A DNA stretch of 64,000 bases from Mesorhizobium_B sp963522145 (GTDB taxonomy: Bacteria; Pseudomonadota; Alphaproteobacteria; Rhizobiales; Rhizobiaceae), in contig CAUQXI010000018.1 of NCBI GenBank assembly GCA_963522145.1, positions 1 through 64,000 on the forward strand, read 5' to 3'. The translations under genes and the position numbers were made by a program. Within the stretch, counting starts at the first letter, position 1. Each line of letters starts with the position of its first letter. Of the stretch, positions 1-7,912 are shown piece after piece. Under the pieces are notes generated by a model. That model made no database searches and was not told the DNA's origin. It saw only the letters and a list, made by a program, of their open reading frames with translations.

Positions 1-167
1 CCGTGAAGGTCGTCCGCACTGCGCTGCAGGATGCGGCATCGGTTGCCGGCCTGCTCGTCACCACCGAGGCCATGATTGCGGAGGCCCCCAAGAAGGACTC
101 TGGCGCTCCGATGGGCGGCGGCATGGGCGGCGGCGGAATGGGCGGAATGGGCGGAATGGACTTCTAA
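1..167 (+). CDS. groEL: 60 kDa chaperonin GroEL, C-terminal end (partial)
   Basis: This is the last 54 codons of GroEL, the ring-forming chaperonin that folds cytosolic proteins with GroES; the 5' part lies outside the window. The reading frame starts at base 3. It shows the conserved stretch VVRTALQDAASVAGLL, then TTEAMIAE, and ends in a Gly-Met rich tail, GGMGGGGMGGMGGMDF, that projects into the folding cavity in the family. Such a tail is a strong GroEL signature. A hairpin terminator follows 30 bp after the stop. Confidence 0.97.
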   Translation, partial: VKVVRTALQDAASVAGLLVTTEAMIAEAPKKDSGAPMGGGMGGGGMGGMGGMDF

Positions 168-193
168 GGTCCGGCTTCCAAGCCATGGATGCG

Positions 194-225
194 AAAAGGG
201 CGGCAGCGATGCCGCCCTTTTTCTT
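194..225 (+). terminator. Rho-independent terminator of groEL
   Basis: A perfect 7-bp stem, GGGCGGC at 198-204 and GCCGCCC at 211-217, with a 6-base loop, is followed by a T-rich run. It lies just after the groEL stop and ends that operon. Confidence 0.85.
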
Positions 226-354
226 TGTTCGGCGAAAGCGGTTCACACGACACCAGAAGCCGCCGCGCCCTCATTCCGCAGGTGGAGAAAGGAACCTAAC
301 AAAGGACAACCCGTTGAAAGGCATCGCAACAAGGCGAAGCAAGGAGCAAGCATC

Positions 355-543
355 ATGATCAACAAGGATCAGGTCGACGGCGTCGGCAAGCAGATCAAGG
401 GCGCGGTCAAGGATGCCGTAGGCGGCGCGACCAATGATGCCAGCCTGCAAGCCGAGGGCAAGGTGGATAAGGCAGCCGGCAAGGTCCAGAAGGGCTACGG
501 CGATGCCAAGGAAAACGTGAAGGACGCGATCGACAAGATCTGA
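355..543 (+). CDS. CsbD family stress-response protein
   Basis: A 62-residue hydrophilic, lysine-rich, probably helical protein. It has the CsbD pattern of repeated K-G-A-x-K-x-A and a central LQAEGKVDKAAGKVQK motif. CsbD proteins are induced by general stress in many bacteria, but their molecular role is not known. The ATG at 355 was chosen because AAGGAG lies at 341-346 and homologs start with this MINKDQV-like sequence; a longer in-frame reading upstream runs through the groEL terminator and is not credible. Strong terminators on both sides suggest its own transcription unit. Confidence 0.9.
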   Translation: MINKDQVDGVGKQIKGAVKDAVGGATNDASLQAEGKVDKAAGKVQKGYGDAKENVKDAIDKI

Positions 544-567
544 CCTCCTTCGATTTCGAATTAAAGA

Positions 568-597
568 AAAGCGGCCCTTCGGGGCCGCTTTTCTTTT
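568..597 (+). terminator. Rho-independent terminator after the csbD-like gene
   Basis: GCGGCCC (571-577), a TTCG tetraloop, GGGCCGC (582-588) and then TTTTCTTTT. The flanking A and T runs extend the stem. It sits 28 bp after the stop codon and separates this gene from fumC. Confidence 0.9.
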
Positions 598-664
598 GGG
601 CCCTTCATGCTTGATGCCGCATCGCTGAAAGGCTAGCCACAGCTCCGACAAAGAGGAGCGCGTG

Positions 665-2059
665 ATGGCCGTCAGGACGAGAACCGAAACAGATACATTC
701 GGGCCGATCGAGGTCGAGAGCGATCGCTACTGGGGGGCGCAGGCGCAGCGCTCGCTCGGCAATTTCAAGATCGGCTGGGAAAAGCAGCCGCTGCCCATCG
801 TGCGAGCGCTCGGCATCGTCAAGCGGGCGGCGGCGGAGGCGAATATGGGGCTCGGCCGGCTCGACGCGAAACTTGGCGAGGTGATCGTCAAGGCGGCGCA
901 GGAGGTGATCGAGGGTAAGCTCGACGCGCATTTCCCGCTGGTCGTCTGGCAGACCGGCTCAGGCACCCAGTCCAACATGAACGCCAATGAGGTGATCTCC
1001 AATCGCGCCATCGAGATGCTGGGCGGCGAGATGGGCACCAAGAAGCCCGTGCACCCCAACGATCATGTCAATATGAGCCAGTCGTCCAACGACACCTATC
1101 CGACAGCGATGCACATCGCCTGCGCGGAGGAGATCGTTCACCGGCTGCTTCCCGCCCTGCAGTCACTGCGCAACGCGCTCAACGACAAGGCGCAGGCCTG
1201 GAAGGCGATCATCAAGATCGGGCGCACGCATACGCAGGACGCGACCCCGCTGACGCTCGGACAGGAATTCTCCGGCTATGCCGCGCAGGTGGAAAACGGC
1301 ATCGCGCGCATCCAGGCCACGCTGCCCAAGCTGATGGAGCTCGCGCAGGGCGGAACGGCGGTCGGGACCGGGCTCAACGCGCCAGAGGGTTTCGCGGAGG
1401 CCGTGGCCGATCGCATAGCTGCCATCACCCAGCTTCCCTTCACCACCGCGCCCAACAAGTTCGAGGCGCTCGCGGCGCATGACGCGATGGTGTTCAGCCA
1501 TGGCGCGATCAACACAGTGGCCGCCTCGCTGTTCAAGATCGCCAACGACATCCGCTTTCTCGGGTCGGGCCCGCGCTCGGGCCTTGGCGAATTGGCGCTG
1601 CCCGAAAACGAGCCGGGTTCCTCGATCATGCCCGGCAAGGTCAACCCGACCCAGTGCGAGGCGCTGACGCAGGTCTGCGTGCAGGTGTTCGGCAACCACG
1701 CGGCGATCACCTTTGCAGGCGCATCTGGCCATTTCGAGCTCAACGTCTTCAACCCGGTGATGGCCTACAACTTCCTTCAGTCCGTGCGGCTGATGGCGGA
1801 TGCGGCGCAGTCTTTCACCGACAATTGCGTGGTGGGGATTACGCCGCGCGAGGACAATATCAAGCGTGGGCTGGACAACTCGCTGATGCTGGTGACGGCG
1901 CTCGCGCCTACCATCGGCTACGACAATGCCGCCAAGATCGCCAAGACCGCGCACAAGAACAATACGACGCTTCGACAGGAGGCGCTGGCGAGCGGGCTCG
2001 TTTCCGGCGAGGACTATGACCGCCTGGTCGTGCCCGCCGACATGACCCGACCGGGCTGA
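665..2059 (+). CDS. fumC: Class II fumarate hydratase
   Basis: Reversible hydration of fumarate to L-malate in the TCA cycle; a cytosolic homotetramer that needs no iron-sulfur cluster. The 464-residue length fits the class II family. The family signature GSSIMPGKVNP, the mobile loop carrying the catalytic serine, lies near residues 318-328, and HPNDHVNMSQSSND and GRTHTQDATPL match the substrate-binding regions. The ATG at 665 is preceded by GAGGAG; a GTG at 662 is an in-frame alternative that would add one residue. The gene runs convergently into hisG with four bases between the stops and no visible terminator. Confidence 0.97.
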   Translation: MAVRTRTETDTFGPIEVESDRYWGAQAQRSLGNFKIGWEKQPLPIVRALGIVKRAAAEANMGLGRLDAKLGEVIVKAAQEVIEGKLDAHFPLVVWQTGSGTQSNMNANEVISNRAIEMLGGEMGTKKPVHPNDHVNMSQSSNDTYPTAMHIACAEEIVHRLLPALQSLRNALNDKAQAWKAIIKIGRTHTQDATPLTLGQEFSGYAAQVENGIARIQATLPKLMELAQGGTAVGTGLNAPEGFAEAVADRIAAITQLPFTTAPNKFEALAAHDAMVFSHGAINTVAASLFKIANDIRFLGSGPRSGLGELALPENEPGSSIMPGKVNPTQCEALTQVCVQVFGNHAAITFAGASGHFELNVFNPVMAYNFLQSVRLMADAAQSFTDNCVVGITPREDNIKRGLDNSLMLVTALAPTIGYDNAAKIAKTAHKNNTTLRQEALASGLVSGEDYDRLVVPADMTRPG

Positions 2060-2063
2060 CGGC

Positions 2064-2774
2064 TCAGCTTTCCGGGCGTGGCGCGGCGTGCAGCCGCGCG
2101 GCAATCTCCGTCATCAGCGTCTTGTCCTCGTCGCTCCTCGGCTTTGCGGATGCAATGAGGCAGGCTTCCGAACGCAGGATCACGCCGTCCGCCAGGATCT
2201 TGAGGTGGTTGGCGCGCAAGGTGGCGCCTGTCGTGGTGATGTCCACCACGAGGTCGGCAGAGCCGGCCGCCGGCGCGCCTTCGGTCGCGCCCAGGCTTTC
2301 CACGATACGATAAACCTGGATGCCGTGCTTGCCCGAAAAGAACTGCTGGGTGAGCCGCCAGTACTTGGTGGCGATGGTCATGCGCCGCCCATGACGGGCG
2401 CGGAAATCCGCGGCGACATCGTCGAGATCGGCCATCGATTCCACGTCGAGCCAGATTTCGGGCACGGCCACCACCACATCGGCACGCCCGAACCCCAGGC
2501 GCACCAGGATCGCGGCGCGCTCGTTCCAGTCGGTCCACGTCTCGCGCAAGAGGTCTTCGCCCGTGACGCCGAGGTCGAGACCGCCGGTGCCGAGCTCGCG
2601 CGCGATCTCGGAAGCGGACAGGAACGCGATCTCCACTCCTTCCATGCCCTCGACATGGGCACGATAGCGGCGCTCGTCCTCGGGCATGGCGATCGTGATG
2701 CCGGCAGCCGTCAGCCGCGCCAGAACATCTTCGCGCATCCGTCCCTTGGAGGGCACGCCCAGGCGAACGGTCAC
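2064..2774 (-). CDS. hisG: ATP phosphoribosyltransferase, short form
   Basis: First step of histidine synthesis: condenses ATP and PRPP to N1-phosphoribosyl-ATP. At 236 residues it is the short HisG, which lacks the C-terminal regulatory ACT-like domain and needs HisZ as a partner. Supporting motifs are PSKGRM at the N-terminus, GTGGLDLGVTGEDLL and the PRPP loop region ADLVVDITTTGATLRAN. Its start overlaps the end of hisZ by 4 bp, which implies translational coupling and fits formation of a HisG-HisZ complex. It is the last gene of hisS-hisZ-hisG. Confidence 0.96.
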   Translation of the reverse strand: MTVRLGVPSKGRMREDVLARLTAAGITIAMPEDERRYRAHVEGMEGVEIAFLSASEIARELGTGGLDLGVTGEDLLRETWTDWNERAAILVRLGFGRADVVVAVPEIWLDVESMADLDDVAADFRARHGRRMTIATKYWRLTQQFFSGKHGIQVYRIVESLGATEGAPAAGSADLVVDITTTGATLRANHLKILADGVILRSEACLIASAKPRSDEDKTLMTEIAARLHAAPRPES

Positions 2775-3892
2775 GGTGCTGTCCTTTCCACCGCTTCGAT
2801 GCGGTCGAGCCAGACGGAGAAGCCGACGCCAGGGATCGGATCGGCAGCGCCCAGCAGCGTCAGCAGCCGGTCATAGCGCCCGCCGCCCACCAGCGGCCGG
2901 TCACCGCCTGCCGCCGTGATCTCGAAGACCATGCCGGTGTAATAATCGAGCGGCCGCCCGAAGGCAGCGTCGTAGCGGATGCCGTTTGTGGGCAGCCCGT
3001 GTTCCGCAAGCGCATCGGCGCGAGCCGCGAAATCTTCCAGCGCATTGTCGAGGCTGATGCCGGCGCCGCGCGCAAAGGCGTGCAGCGCATCGACGGCGCG
3101 TTCAAGCGTGACACGCACGGCGAGGAACACCTTCAGGGCGCGCAACTCGGCCGGCGGCAGATGCAGGCTGGCGAGTTCGGCCTTTTCGAGCAGGCGGCGC
3201 GCGATCTCTTCCGGCGTGCGGCCGGCGGTGGGCGAGAAGCCCGCCGCCTCCATCTCGCCGCGCAGAAGTGTCGCCACCGTTGCCGCATCGCTCTGGGCGA
3301 TCTGGGCGCCGACGCCCTGGCCGAGCAGACCGCGCTCGCCGGGATGGCTGAGATCGTCCAGCGCGCTTGCAAGCAGATCGGGCGCGCCGAAGGCACGGAG
3401 CAGCCGCTTCTGCCAGCCGCGCGGCAAGCCGAGCTCGGCCAGCACGGCGGCGAATACCGCCTGATCTCCGAGCGTCACCCCCAGCGCGTGGCCGGGCAGA
3501 ACATCGGCCAGCAGGGCGTGAGCGTCGGCCACCGAACGGGCGTCGGCCTGCGCGATATTCGTGTCACCCAGATCCTCAATGCCGGCCTGCATGAACTCGA
3601 CCGCGCCCTCGCGGCGCTGTCGGAAGACCTCGCCGCAATAGGAGTAGCGGCGCGGTGTGCCCGCGCGGCGCGCGATATGATCGAGGCAGACGGGGATCGT
3701 CCATTCCGGACGCAGGCAGAGCGTCTCGCCCGTCTCGCTTTCCGTCAGGAAGATGCGGCGCCGCAAGTCCTCGCCGGCCATGTCGAGGAACGGGTCGGCG
3801 GGCTGAAGGATGGGCACATCGATCTCGCCTGCGCCCCGCTCGGAAGCAACGGCGAGGATCCTTTTGCGGAGAGAGCGGTCGTGCCGGGTCAT
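2771..3892 (-). CDS. hisZ: ATP phosphoribosyltransferase regulatory subunit
   Basis: A histidyl-tRNA synthetase paralog without tRNA-charging activity that binds short HisG and gives it catalytic competence and histidine feedback control. The protein keeps the class II synthetase-like fold signatures, such as LQPADPFLDMAGEDLRRR, LRPEWTIPVC and YCGEVFRQR, and ends with the RPLVGGGRYDRLL motif, but it is shorter (373 residues) than HisS. The ATG at 3892 was chosen by alignment with known lengths; an ATG at 3910 adds six residues, and neither has a clear ribosome binding site. It lies between hisS and hisG in one operon. Confidence 0.94.
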   Translation of the reverse strand: MTRHDRSLRKRILAVASERGAGEIDVPILQPADPFLDMAGEDLRRRIFLTESETGETLCLRPEWTIPVCLDHIARRAGTPRRYSYCGEVFRQRREGAVEFMQAGIEDLGDTNIAQADARSVADAHALLADVLPGHALGVTLGDQAVFAAVLAELGLPRGWQKRLLRAFGAPDLLASALDDLSHPGERGLLGQGVGAQIAQSDAATVATLLRGEMEAAGFSPTAGRTPEEIARRLLEKAELASLHLPPAELRALKVFLAVRVTLERAVDALHAFARGAGISLDNALEDFAARADALAEHGLPTNGIRYDAAFGRPLDYYTGMVFEITAAGGDRPLVGGGRYDRLLTLLGAADPIPGVGFSVWLDRIEAVERTAP

Positions 3893-3959
3893 GCGAGCCG
3901 TGCCCGACATGCGCGGACCAAGCGTTGAAGCGCGGAGGAACAAGCGAGGCGCACGCTTT

Positions 3960-5489
3960 TCATCCCTCACTCGACTGCGCGGCCAGGATGCGCTGCACGG
4001 CGGCGAGCAGTTCGGTTTCGGCAACCGTTTCCTGCGCGGGGCGGCTTGCGCGCCATTCGGCATTATCTGCGATGCTTTCCGACAGACGCTTGCCGGCGAC
4101 CAGATCCTTGACCTGCACGGTTTTCGCCGCGCGTTCGTCGCCGCCTTGGATGACCACGCAGGGCGCGTTGCGGCGGTCGGCATATTTCATCTGCGCCTTC
4201 ATGCCCGCGCCGCCCAGATACATTTCGGCCTTGATGCCCGCGGCGCGCAGGTCGGACACCATGCGCTGATAGCGGCCGAGGCTGTCCGTGTCCTTGTCCA
4301 TGGCGAGCACAACCACGGGGCCGGCGGCGTCCGTATCTTCGAGCTTGCCAAGATTCTTCAGCGCGGTCATCAGGCGCGACACGCCGATGGAGAAGCCGGT
4401 CGCCGGCACCGGCTCGCCCCGGAAGCGCGACACCAGCCCGTCATAGCGCCCGCCGCCCCCTACCGAGCCGAAGCGCACGGCCTCGCCATCCTCGTTGGTG
4501 ACGGGAAAGGTCAGCTCGGCTTCGTAGACGGGGCCGGTGTAGTATTCGAGGCCGCGGACGACCGAGGGATCGATGCGGATGCGGTCAACATCATAACCAG
4601 AGGCGCGACAAAGGCTGGATATTTGTTCAAGCTCTTTAACGCCCTCTTCGCCCACCGAAGTCCCTCGCACAGAACGGGAGAAATCCGCAAAGAACTCACT
4701 CCAAAAGCTTTCGTCCGGCTTTCCTGTCGGCAACAGATACATAAACGATACAGCCAGCTTATTGATCTGGTCATCGTTGAGACCTGCGCCTTTGGTGAAA
4801 TCCCCCTCACCTTCCTTGCCACCATCCCAGCGCCCAGGCCCGAGAAGCAGACGCACACCTTCCGGACCGAACTTGTCCAGCTTGTCGATCGCCCGCAGCA
4901 CCGTCAGACGGCGCGCCGCGTTCTCATCACCGCCGAGTCCGATTGCCTCCAGCACGCCGTCCAGCACCTTCCGGTTGTTGACCCGGATGACATAATCCCC
5001 GCGCTTGATCCCGAGCGCTTCCATCACATCGGCCATCATCATGGCCATCTCGGCGTCGGCGGCGACGCCCGGCGTGCCGACCGTGTCGGCATCGAACTGC
5101 ATGAACTGGCGGAAGCGGCCGGGGCCGGGCTTCTCGTTGCGGAACACCCAGCCTGCGCGATAGGAGCGATAGGGCTTGGGGAGGCGCTCCCAATTCTCGG
5201 CCACATAACGGGCGAGCGGCGCGGTCAGATCATAGCGCAGGCTCATCCACTGCTCGTCATCGTCCTGGAAGGAGAAGACGCCTTCATTGGGCCGGTCGAG
5301 ATCGGGCAGGAACTTGCCCAGCGCATCGGTGTATTCGACGAGCGGCGTTTCCACCGGCTCGAAGCCGTAGCGTTCGTAAACCTCGCGGATCGTTTCCACC
5401 ATGCGGTTCGTGGCGCGGATGTCGGCTGGCGCGCGATCGACAAAGCCGCGCGGCAGACGCGCCTTCATCTTTTCGGGCTTGTCGGTCAT
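3960..5489 (-). CDS. hisS: Histidine--tRNA ligase
   Basis: Charges tRNA-His with histidine in the cytosol. The 509-residue protein has class II motifs: KARLPRGFVDR near the N-terminus, motif 2 with FRNEKPGPGRFRQFMQFD, the histidine-binding GLEYYTGPVYEAE and GGGGRYDGL. A C-terminal anticodon-binding domain begins near residue 400 (VVVLAMDKDTDSLGRYQ). The ATG at 5489 is the start that matches rhizobial homologs; the frame stays open further upstream to 5612 but that part has no family resemblance. It heads the operon hisS-hisZ-hisG. The 550-residue open frame on the opposite strand is only a shadow. Confidence 0.96.
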   Translation of the reverse strand: MTDKPEKMKARLPRGFVDRAPADIRATNRMVETIREVYERYGFEPVETPLVEYTDALGKFLPDLDRPNEGVFSFQDDDEQWMSLRYDLTAPLARYVAENWERLPKPYRSYRAGWVFRNEKPGPGRFRQFMQFDADTVGTPGVAADAEMAMMMADVMEALGIKRGDYVIRVNNRKVLDGVLEAIGLGGDENAARRLTVLRAIDKLDKFGPEGVRLLLGPGRWDGGKEGEGDFTKGAGLNDDQINKLAVSFMYLLPTGKPDESFWSEFFADFSRSVRGTSVGEEGVKELEQISSLCRASGYDVDRIRIDPSVVRGLEYYTGPVYEAELTFPVTNEDGEAVRFGSVGGGGRYDGLVSRFRGEPVPATGFSIGVSRLMTALKNLGKLEDTDAAGPVVVLAMDKDTDSLGRYQRMVSDLRAAGIKAEMYLGGAGMKAQMKYADRRNAPCVVIQGGDERAAKTVQVKDLVAGKRLSESIADNAEWRASRPAQETVAETELLAAVQRILAAQSSEG

Positions 5490-5689
5490 GGAAGCGCCTG
5501 TTTCTTGGAAATGATGGCACGAGCCCAGGCGGGCTTTCGGCGGCATCTCCCTAGCCGATGGTTTGCGCCCGGGGCAAGACCCGGAACCGGCTGCCGTGGA
5601 ACGGCGAGCCACCGGGCGAGCGGCAAGAAACTGTTATCCATGACGATGATAGTTCCGGCCGCTGAGCGAAATCGAATGCGAGCCTGGTG

Positions 5690-5827
5690 ATGAGTACACG
5701 TTGCGTTGATCGTCCGGAACCTGCGAGCGGGTTCCGCCTTTTTGCCGCGGCCGCCGCGGCCATGCTTCCCATGGCGATGGTCATCCTCGGAATAGCCGCC
5801 CTGATGCCCGTCTTCGCGGCAGGCTGA
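5690..5827 (+). CDS. Possible small hydrophobic protein (45 residues)
   Basis: A 46-codon open frame upstream of the exported protein gene. It has a short polar start, MSTRCVDRPEPASGFRLF, followed by about 25 hydrophobic residues rich in Ala, Met and Ile that could span a membrane once. There is no clear ribosome binding site. A good terminator-like hairpin (CGGAACC at 5715-5721, GGTTCCG at 5730-5736, then CCTTTTTG) lies inside it, which argues against coding and could instead mark the end of a short transcript. I do not recognise the sequence. The rest of 5490-5864 shows nothing else I can identify. Confidence 0.3.
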   Translation: MSTRCVDRPEPASGFRLFAAAAAAMLPMAMVILGIAALMPVFAAG

Positions 5828-5864
5828 TCCTTCTGATTTTTCTCCACGCCCACGGACTTTTCGC

Positions 5865-6272
5865 ATGCGCGTTCTTGTGAAGCATCTTGTCGGCCTCGGC
5901 CTTCTGCTTGGAGCCGTGGGCAGCGCGAGCGTCGGTGCGGTGGCAGCGGCGTCGCCCTGCCCCGGCGGCGATCCGACGCTGGTGGGAACCTATCAGCTCA
6001 AGGGCGTGATGAATGTCGGCTCCAAGCTCGTGCTGCGCAAAGACGGCAGCTTCGACTATCGCCTGTCCTACGGGGTCGTCGACCAGAAGGGGAAAGGCTG
6101 CTGGGTCCGCGAGGGCACGTCGCTTTCCCTCATCCCGGCGGGCGCCGACAAGGTCTCGAAGGTTTCCGTGCTCGACAGCACCGCATTCACCGGCCTCGCG
6201 CTGGACGTGGACGGCGATGCGCTGATCTGGAACATCGGCGAAAGCGGCGGAAGAGGTCGCTACGAGCGCTGA
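5865..6272 (+). CDS. Hypothetical exported protein
   Basis: A 135-residue protein with a clear Sec-type signal peptide: MRVLVKHLVG, a hydrophobic core to about residue 22, and a likely cleavage after AVAAA near residue 29. The mature part of about 105 residues is predicted beta-rich, with repeated patterns such as SKLVLRKDGSFDYRLSYG and a pair of cysteines (positions about 32 and 84) that could form a disulfide in the periplasm. I do not recognise a family. It overlaps the 3' end of the convergent tag gene by 13 bp. The start is the only ATG near the signal peptide; the ribosome binding site is weak. Confidence 0.7.
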   Translation: MRVLVKHLVGLGLLLGAVGSASVGAVAAASPCPGGDPTLVGTYQLKGVMNVGSKLVLRKDGSFDYRLSYGVVDQKGKGCWVREGTSLSLIPAGADKVSKVSVLDSTAFTGLALDVDGDALIWNIGESGGRGRYER

Positions 6273-6895
6273 CCTGCCGTCCGCGCCTTTCGGATCGCCT
6301 CGACCTCCTCGCGACAGAAGCAGCCTTCCAGATGGTCATCGACCAGGCCCATTGCCTGGCAGAAGGCGTAGATCGTAGTCGGCCCGACGAAGGTCCAGCC
6401 GCGCTTCTTCAATTCCTTTGACATCCGGTGAGACGCCGGGCTTGTCGGGTTGGCGCGCAGGGTGGCGAGGTCCATGCGCGCCGGACGCTCCTCGGCAGGA
6501 GGCTCGAAGCTCCAGAAAAAGGCGGCGAGCGATCCGGCTTCAGCGCGTAGATCCACCGCACGGCGTGCATTGTTGAGAACGGAGGCGATCTTGCCGCGAT
6601 GGCGGATGATGCCTGCGTCTTTGACCAGTTGCTCGATCTCCGTCTCTCCCCAGCCCGCCAGAATGTCGAAGTCGAAGCCGGCAAAGGCCGCGCGAAAATT
6701 CTCGCGCTTGCGCAGGATGGTGAGCCAGGACAGGCCCGACTGAAAGCCTTCGAGGCAGATTTTCTCGAAAAGGCGCTGATCATCCGTCACTGGGCGACCC
6801 CATTCGCTGTCATGATAGCGGACGTAATCGGGATGGCTGCCGGGCCAGAAGCAGCGGACGCGTCCATCCTCGCCGCTGATCAGTCCTTCATCCAT
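6260..6895 (-). CDS. tag: DNA-3-methyladenine glycosylase I
   Basis: Removes 3-methyladenine from alkylated DNA as the first step of base excision repair. The protein shows the Tag hallmarks in order: RCFWPG near the N-terminus, YHDSEWGRPVTDDQRLFE, LEGFQSGLSWLTILRKREN with the active-site region, and C-terminal FVGPTTIYAFCQAMG and DDHLEGC; the conserved Cys and His residues of the zinc site are present. The ATG at 6895 gives MDEGLISGEDGR, as in rhizobial homologs, and follows GAGG; an upstream ATG at 6919 adds eight residues. Its 3' end overlaps the convergent gene by 13 bp. Confidence 0.94.
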   Translation of the reverse strand: MDEGLISGEDGRVRCFWPGSHPDYVRYHDSEWGRPVTDDQRLFEKICLEGFQSGLSWLTILRKRENFRAAFAGFDFDILAGWGETEIEQLVKDAGIIRHRGKIASVLNNARRAVDLRAEAGSLAAFFWSFEPPAEERPARMDLATLRANPTSPASHRMSKELKKRGWTFVGPTTIYAFCQAMGLVDDHLEGCFCREEVEAIRKARTAGQRS

Positions 6896-7090
6896 GCGCC
6901 CGAACCTCGATTCACGCATGGTTTACCACGAGCGGAAACCACGCGGTAACCGTACCGAATGGTTTCCGAACATGGTCAAGGTTTCGCCGTTGCGGTTTAC
7001 CACTTGGAGCGATCGCGCGGGCAGGCTCTTCGTCATCCGGGCCGTGGCTTTCAGGCTCGGTCCCTTGTTTGTTTGAAGAGTCCGCGTGTC

Positions 7091-7837
7091 ATGAGATCGA
7101 TCCTTCTCGTCGGCCTTGCCGCCGCAACAGTCTTGTCCACCCTTCCCGCGCAGGCCAGCGACCGCTACGGCGATCGTCCTCCCGTCATGGTCAGTCCGGA
7201 CCTGTCCGCGCCCTGGGTCATGCAGCTTGGCGGCCGTGCCCAGCAACGTGCCGCGCAGCCGCTCCGCCGCAAGGTGGCGCCGGCGGCGGCCCTGCGTGGA
7301 CCGGCCCGCCAGAACGGCGTGCGCGTCGATGCTGATCCGGTGCGCACTGCGGCGGTGGCGCGGCCCGTGCGCCGGGCCATCAACCCGATCTACCTGCCGC
7401 AGCAGGTCGCCTATGCCGGCAGGGAGGCGCCCGGCACGATCGTGATCGATACGCGCACGAACTTCCTTTACCTCGTGGAAGCCAACGGCCAGGCGCGGCG
7501 CTATGGCGTGGGTACGGGAAAGCCCGGCTTCGAATGGGCGGGCACGCATGCCATCACGCGCAAGCAGGTGTGGCCCGACTGGCGCCCGCCGTCTGAAATG
7601 ATCGCGCGGGAGCGGAAGAAGGGAAAGTACCTTCCCACCTATCTCGCGGGCGGGCCTGAAAATCCGCTGGGCGCACGGGCGCTTTACCTTGGTTCCACGC
7701 TCTACCGCATCCATGGCACCAACCAGCCCTGGACGATCGGCGGGGCGGTGTCGTCCGGCTGCATCCGCATGCGCAACGAGGATGTGACGGACCTCTACGA
7801 GCGCGTGAATGTGGGCGCGACCGTCATCGTGATGTGA
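7091..7837 (+). CDS. L,D-transpeptidase (YkuD family)
   Basis: A periplasmic enzyme that forms 3-3 cross-links in peptidoglycan or attaches proteins to it through a catalytic cysteine. Residues 1-22 form a signal peptide ending in PAQA. After a proline- and arginine-rich linker, the YkuD domain runs from about residue 113 (PGTIVIDTRTNFLYLVE) to the C-terminus, with the catalytic pattern HGTN ... SSGCIRM and the cysteine at residue 224. The ATG at 7091 is chosen because it starts the signal peptide; the open frame upstream (to 6959) is not signal-like. Many paralogs exist in this order, so the exact substrate is unknown. Confidence 0.93.
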   Translation: MRSILLVGLAAATVLSTLPAQASDRYGDRPPVMVSPDLSAPWVMQLGGRAQQRAAQPLRRKVAPAAALRGPARQNGVRVDADPVRTAAVARPVRRAINPIYLPQQVAYAGREAPGTIVIDTRTNFLYLVEANGQARRYGVGTGKPGFEWAGTHAITRKQVWPDWRPPSEMIARERKKGKYLPTYLAGGPENPLGARALYLGSTLYRIHGTNQPWTIGGAVSSGCIRMRNEDVTDLYERVNVGATVIVM

Positions 7838-7868
7838 CCCGCGCCTGTCCACGGAGCAGGTCTGCGTG

Positions 7869-7905
7869 AAGGGCGGTGCGGTTCAAAGGGACCTGCGCCG
7901 CCCTT
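7869..7905. terminator. Probable bidirectional terminator between the L,D-transpeptidase gene and glcF
   Basis: AAGGGCGG at 7869-7876 pairs with CCGCCCTT at 7898-7905, and imperfect pairs extend inward. It sits between two convergent genes, 31 bp after one stop and 8 bp after the other. Confidence 0.6.
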
Positions 7906-7912
7906 CCTCCTT

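Noticed and set aside
105..167. GGM-type repeats at the start of the window as a possible simple repeat or CRISPR-like element
   Set aside because: They encode the normal Gly-Met tail of GroEL.
2056..2068. A terminator between the convergent fumC and hisG genes
   Set aside because: Only four bases separate the stops and no stable hairpin with a U-tract is visible.
1163..2104. A 313-codon minus-strand frame opposite fumC
   Set aside because: Arginine- and histidine-rich without family features; shadow of fumC.
3810..5690. A 626-codon open frame on the plus strand opposite hisS
   Set aside because: It lies antisense to hisS/hisZ, has no recognisable domain, and is the usual shadow frame of high-GC coding DNA.
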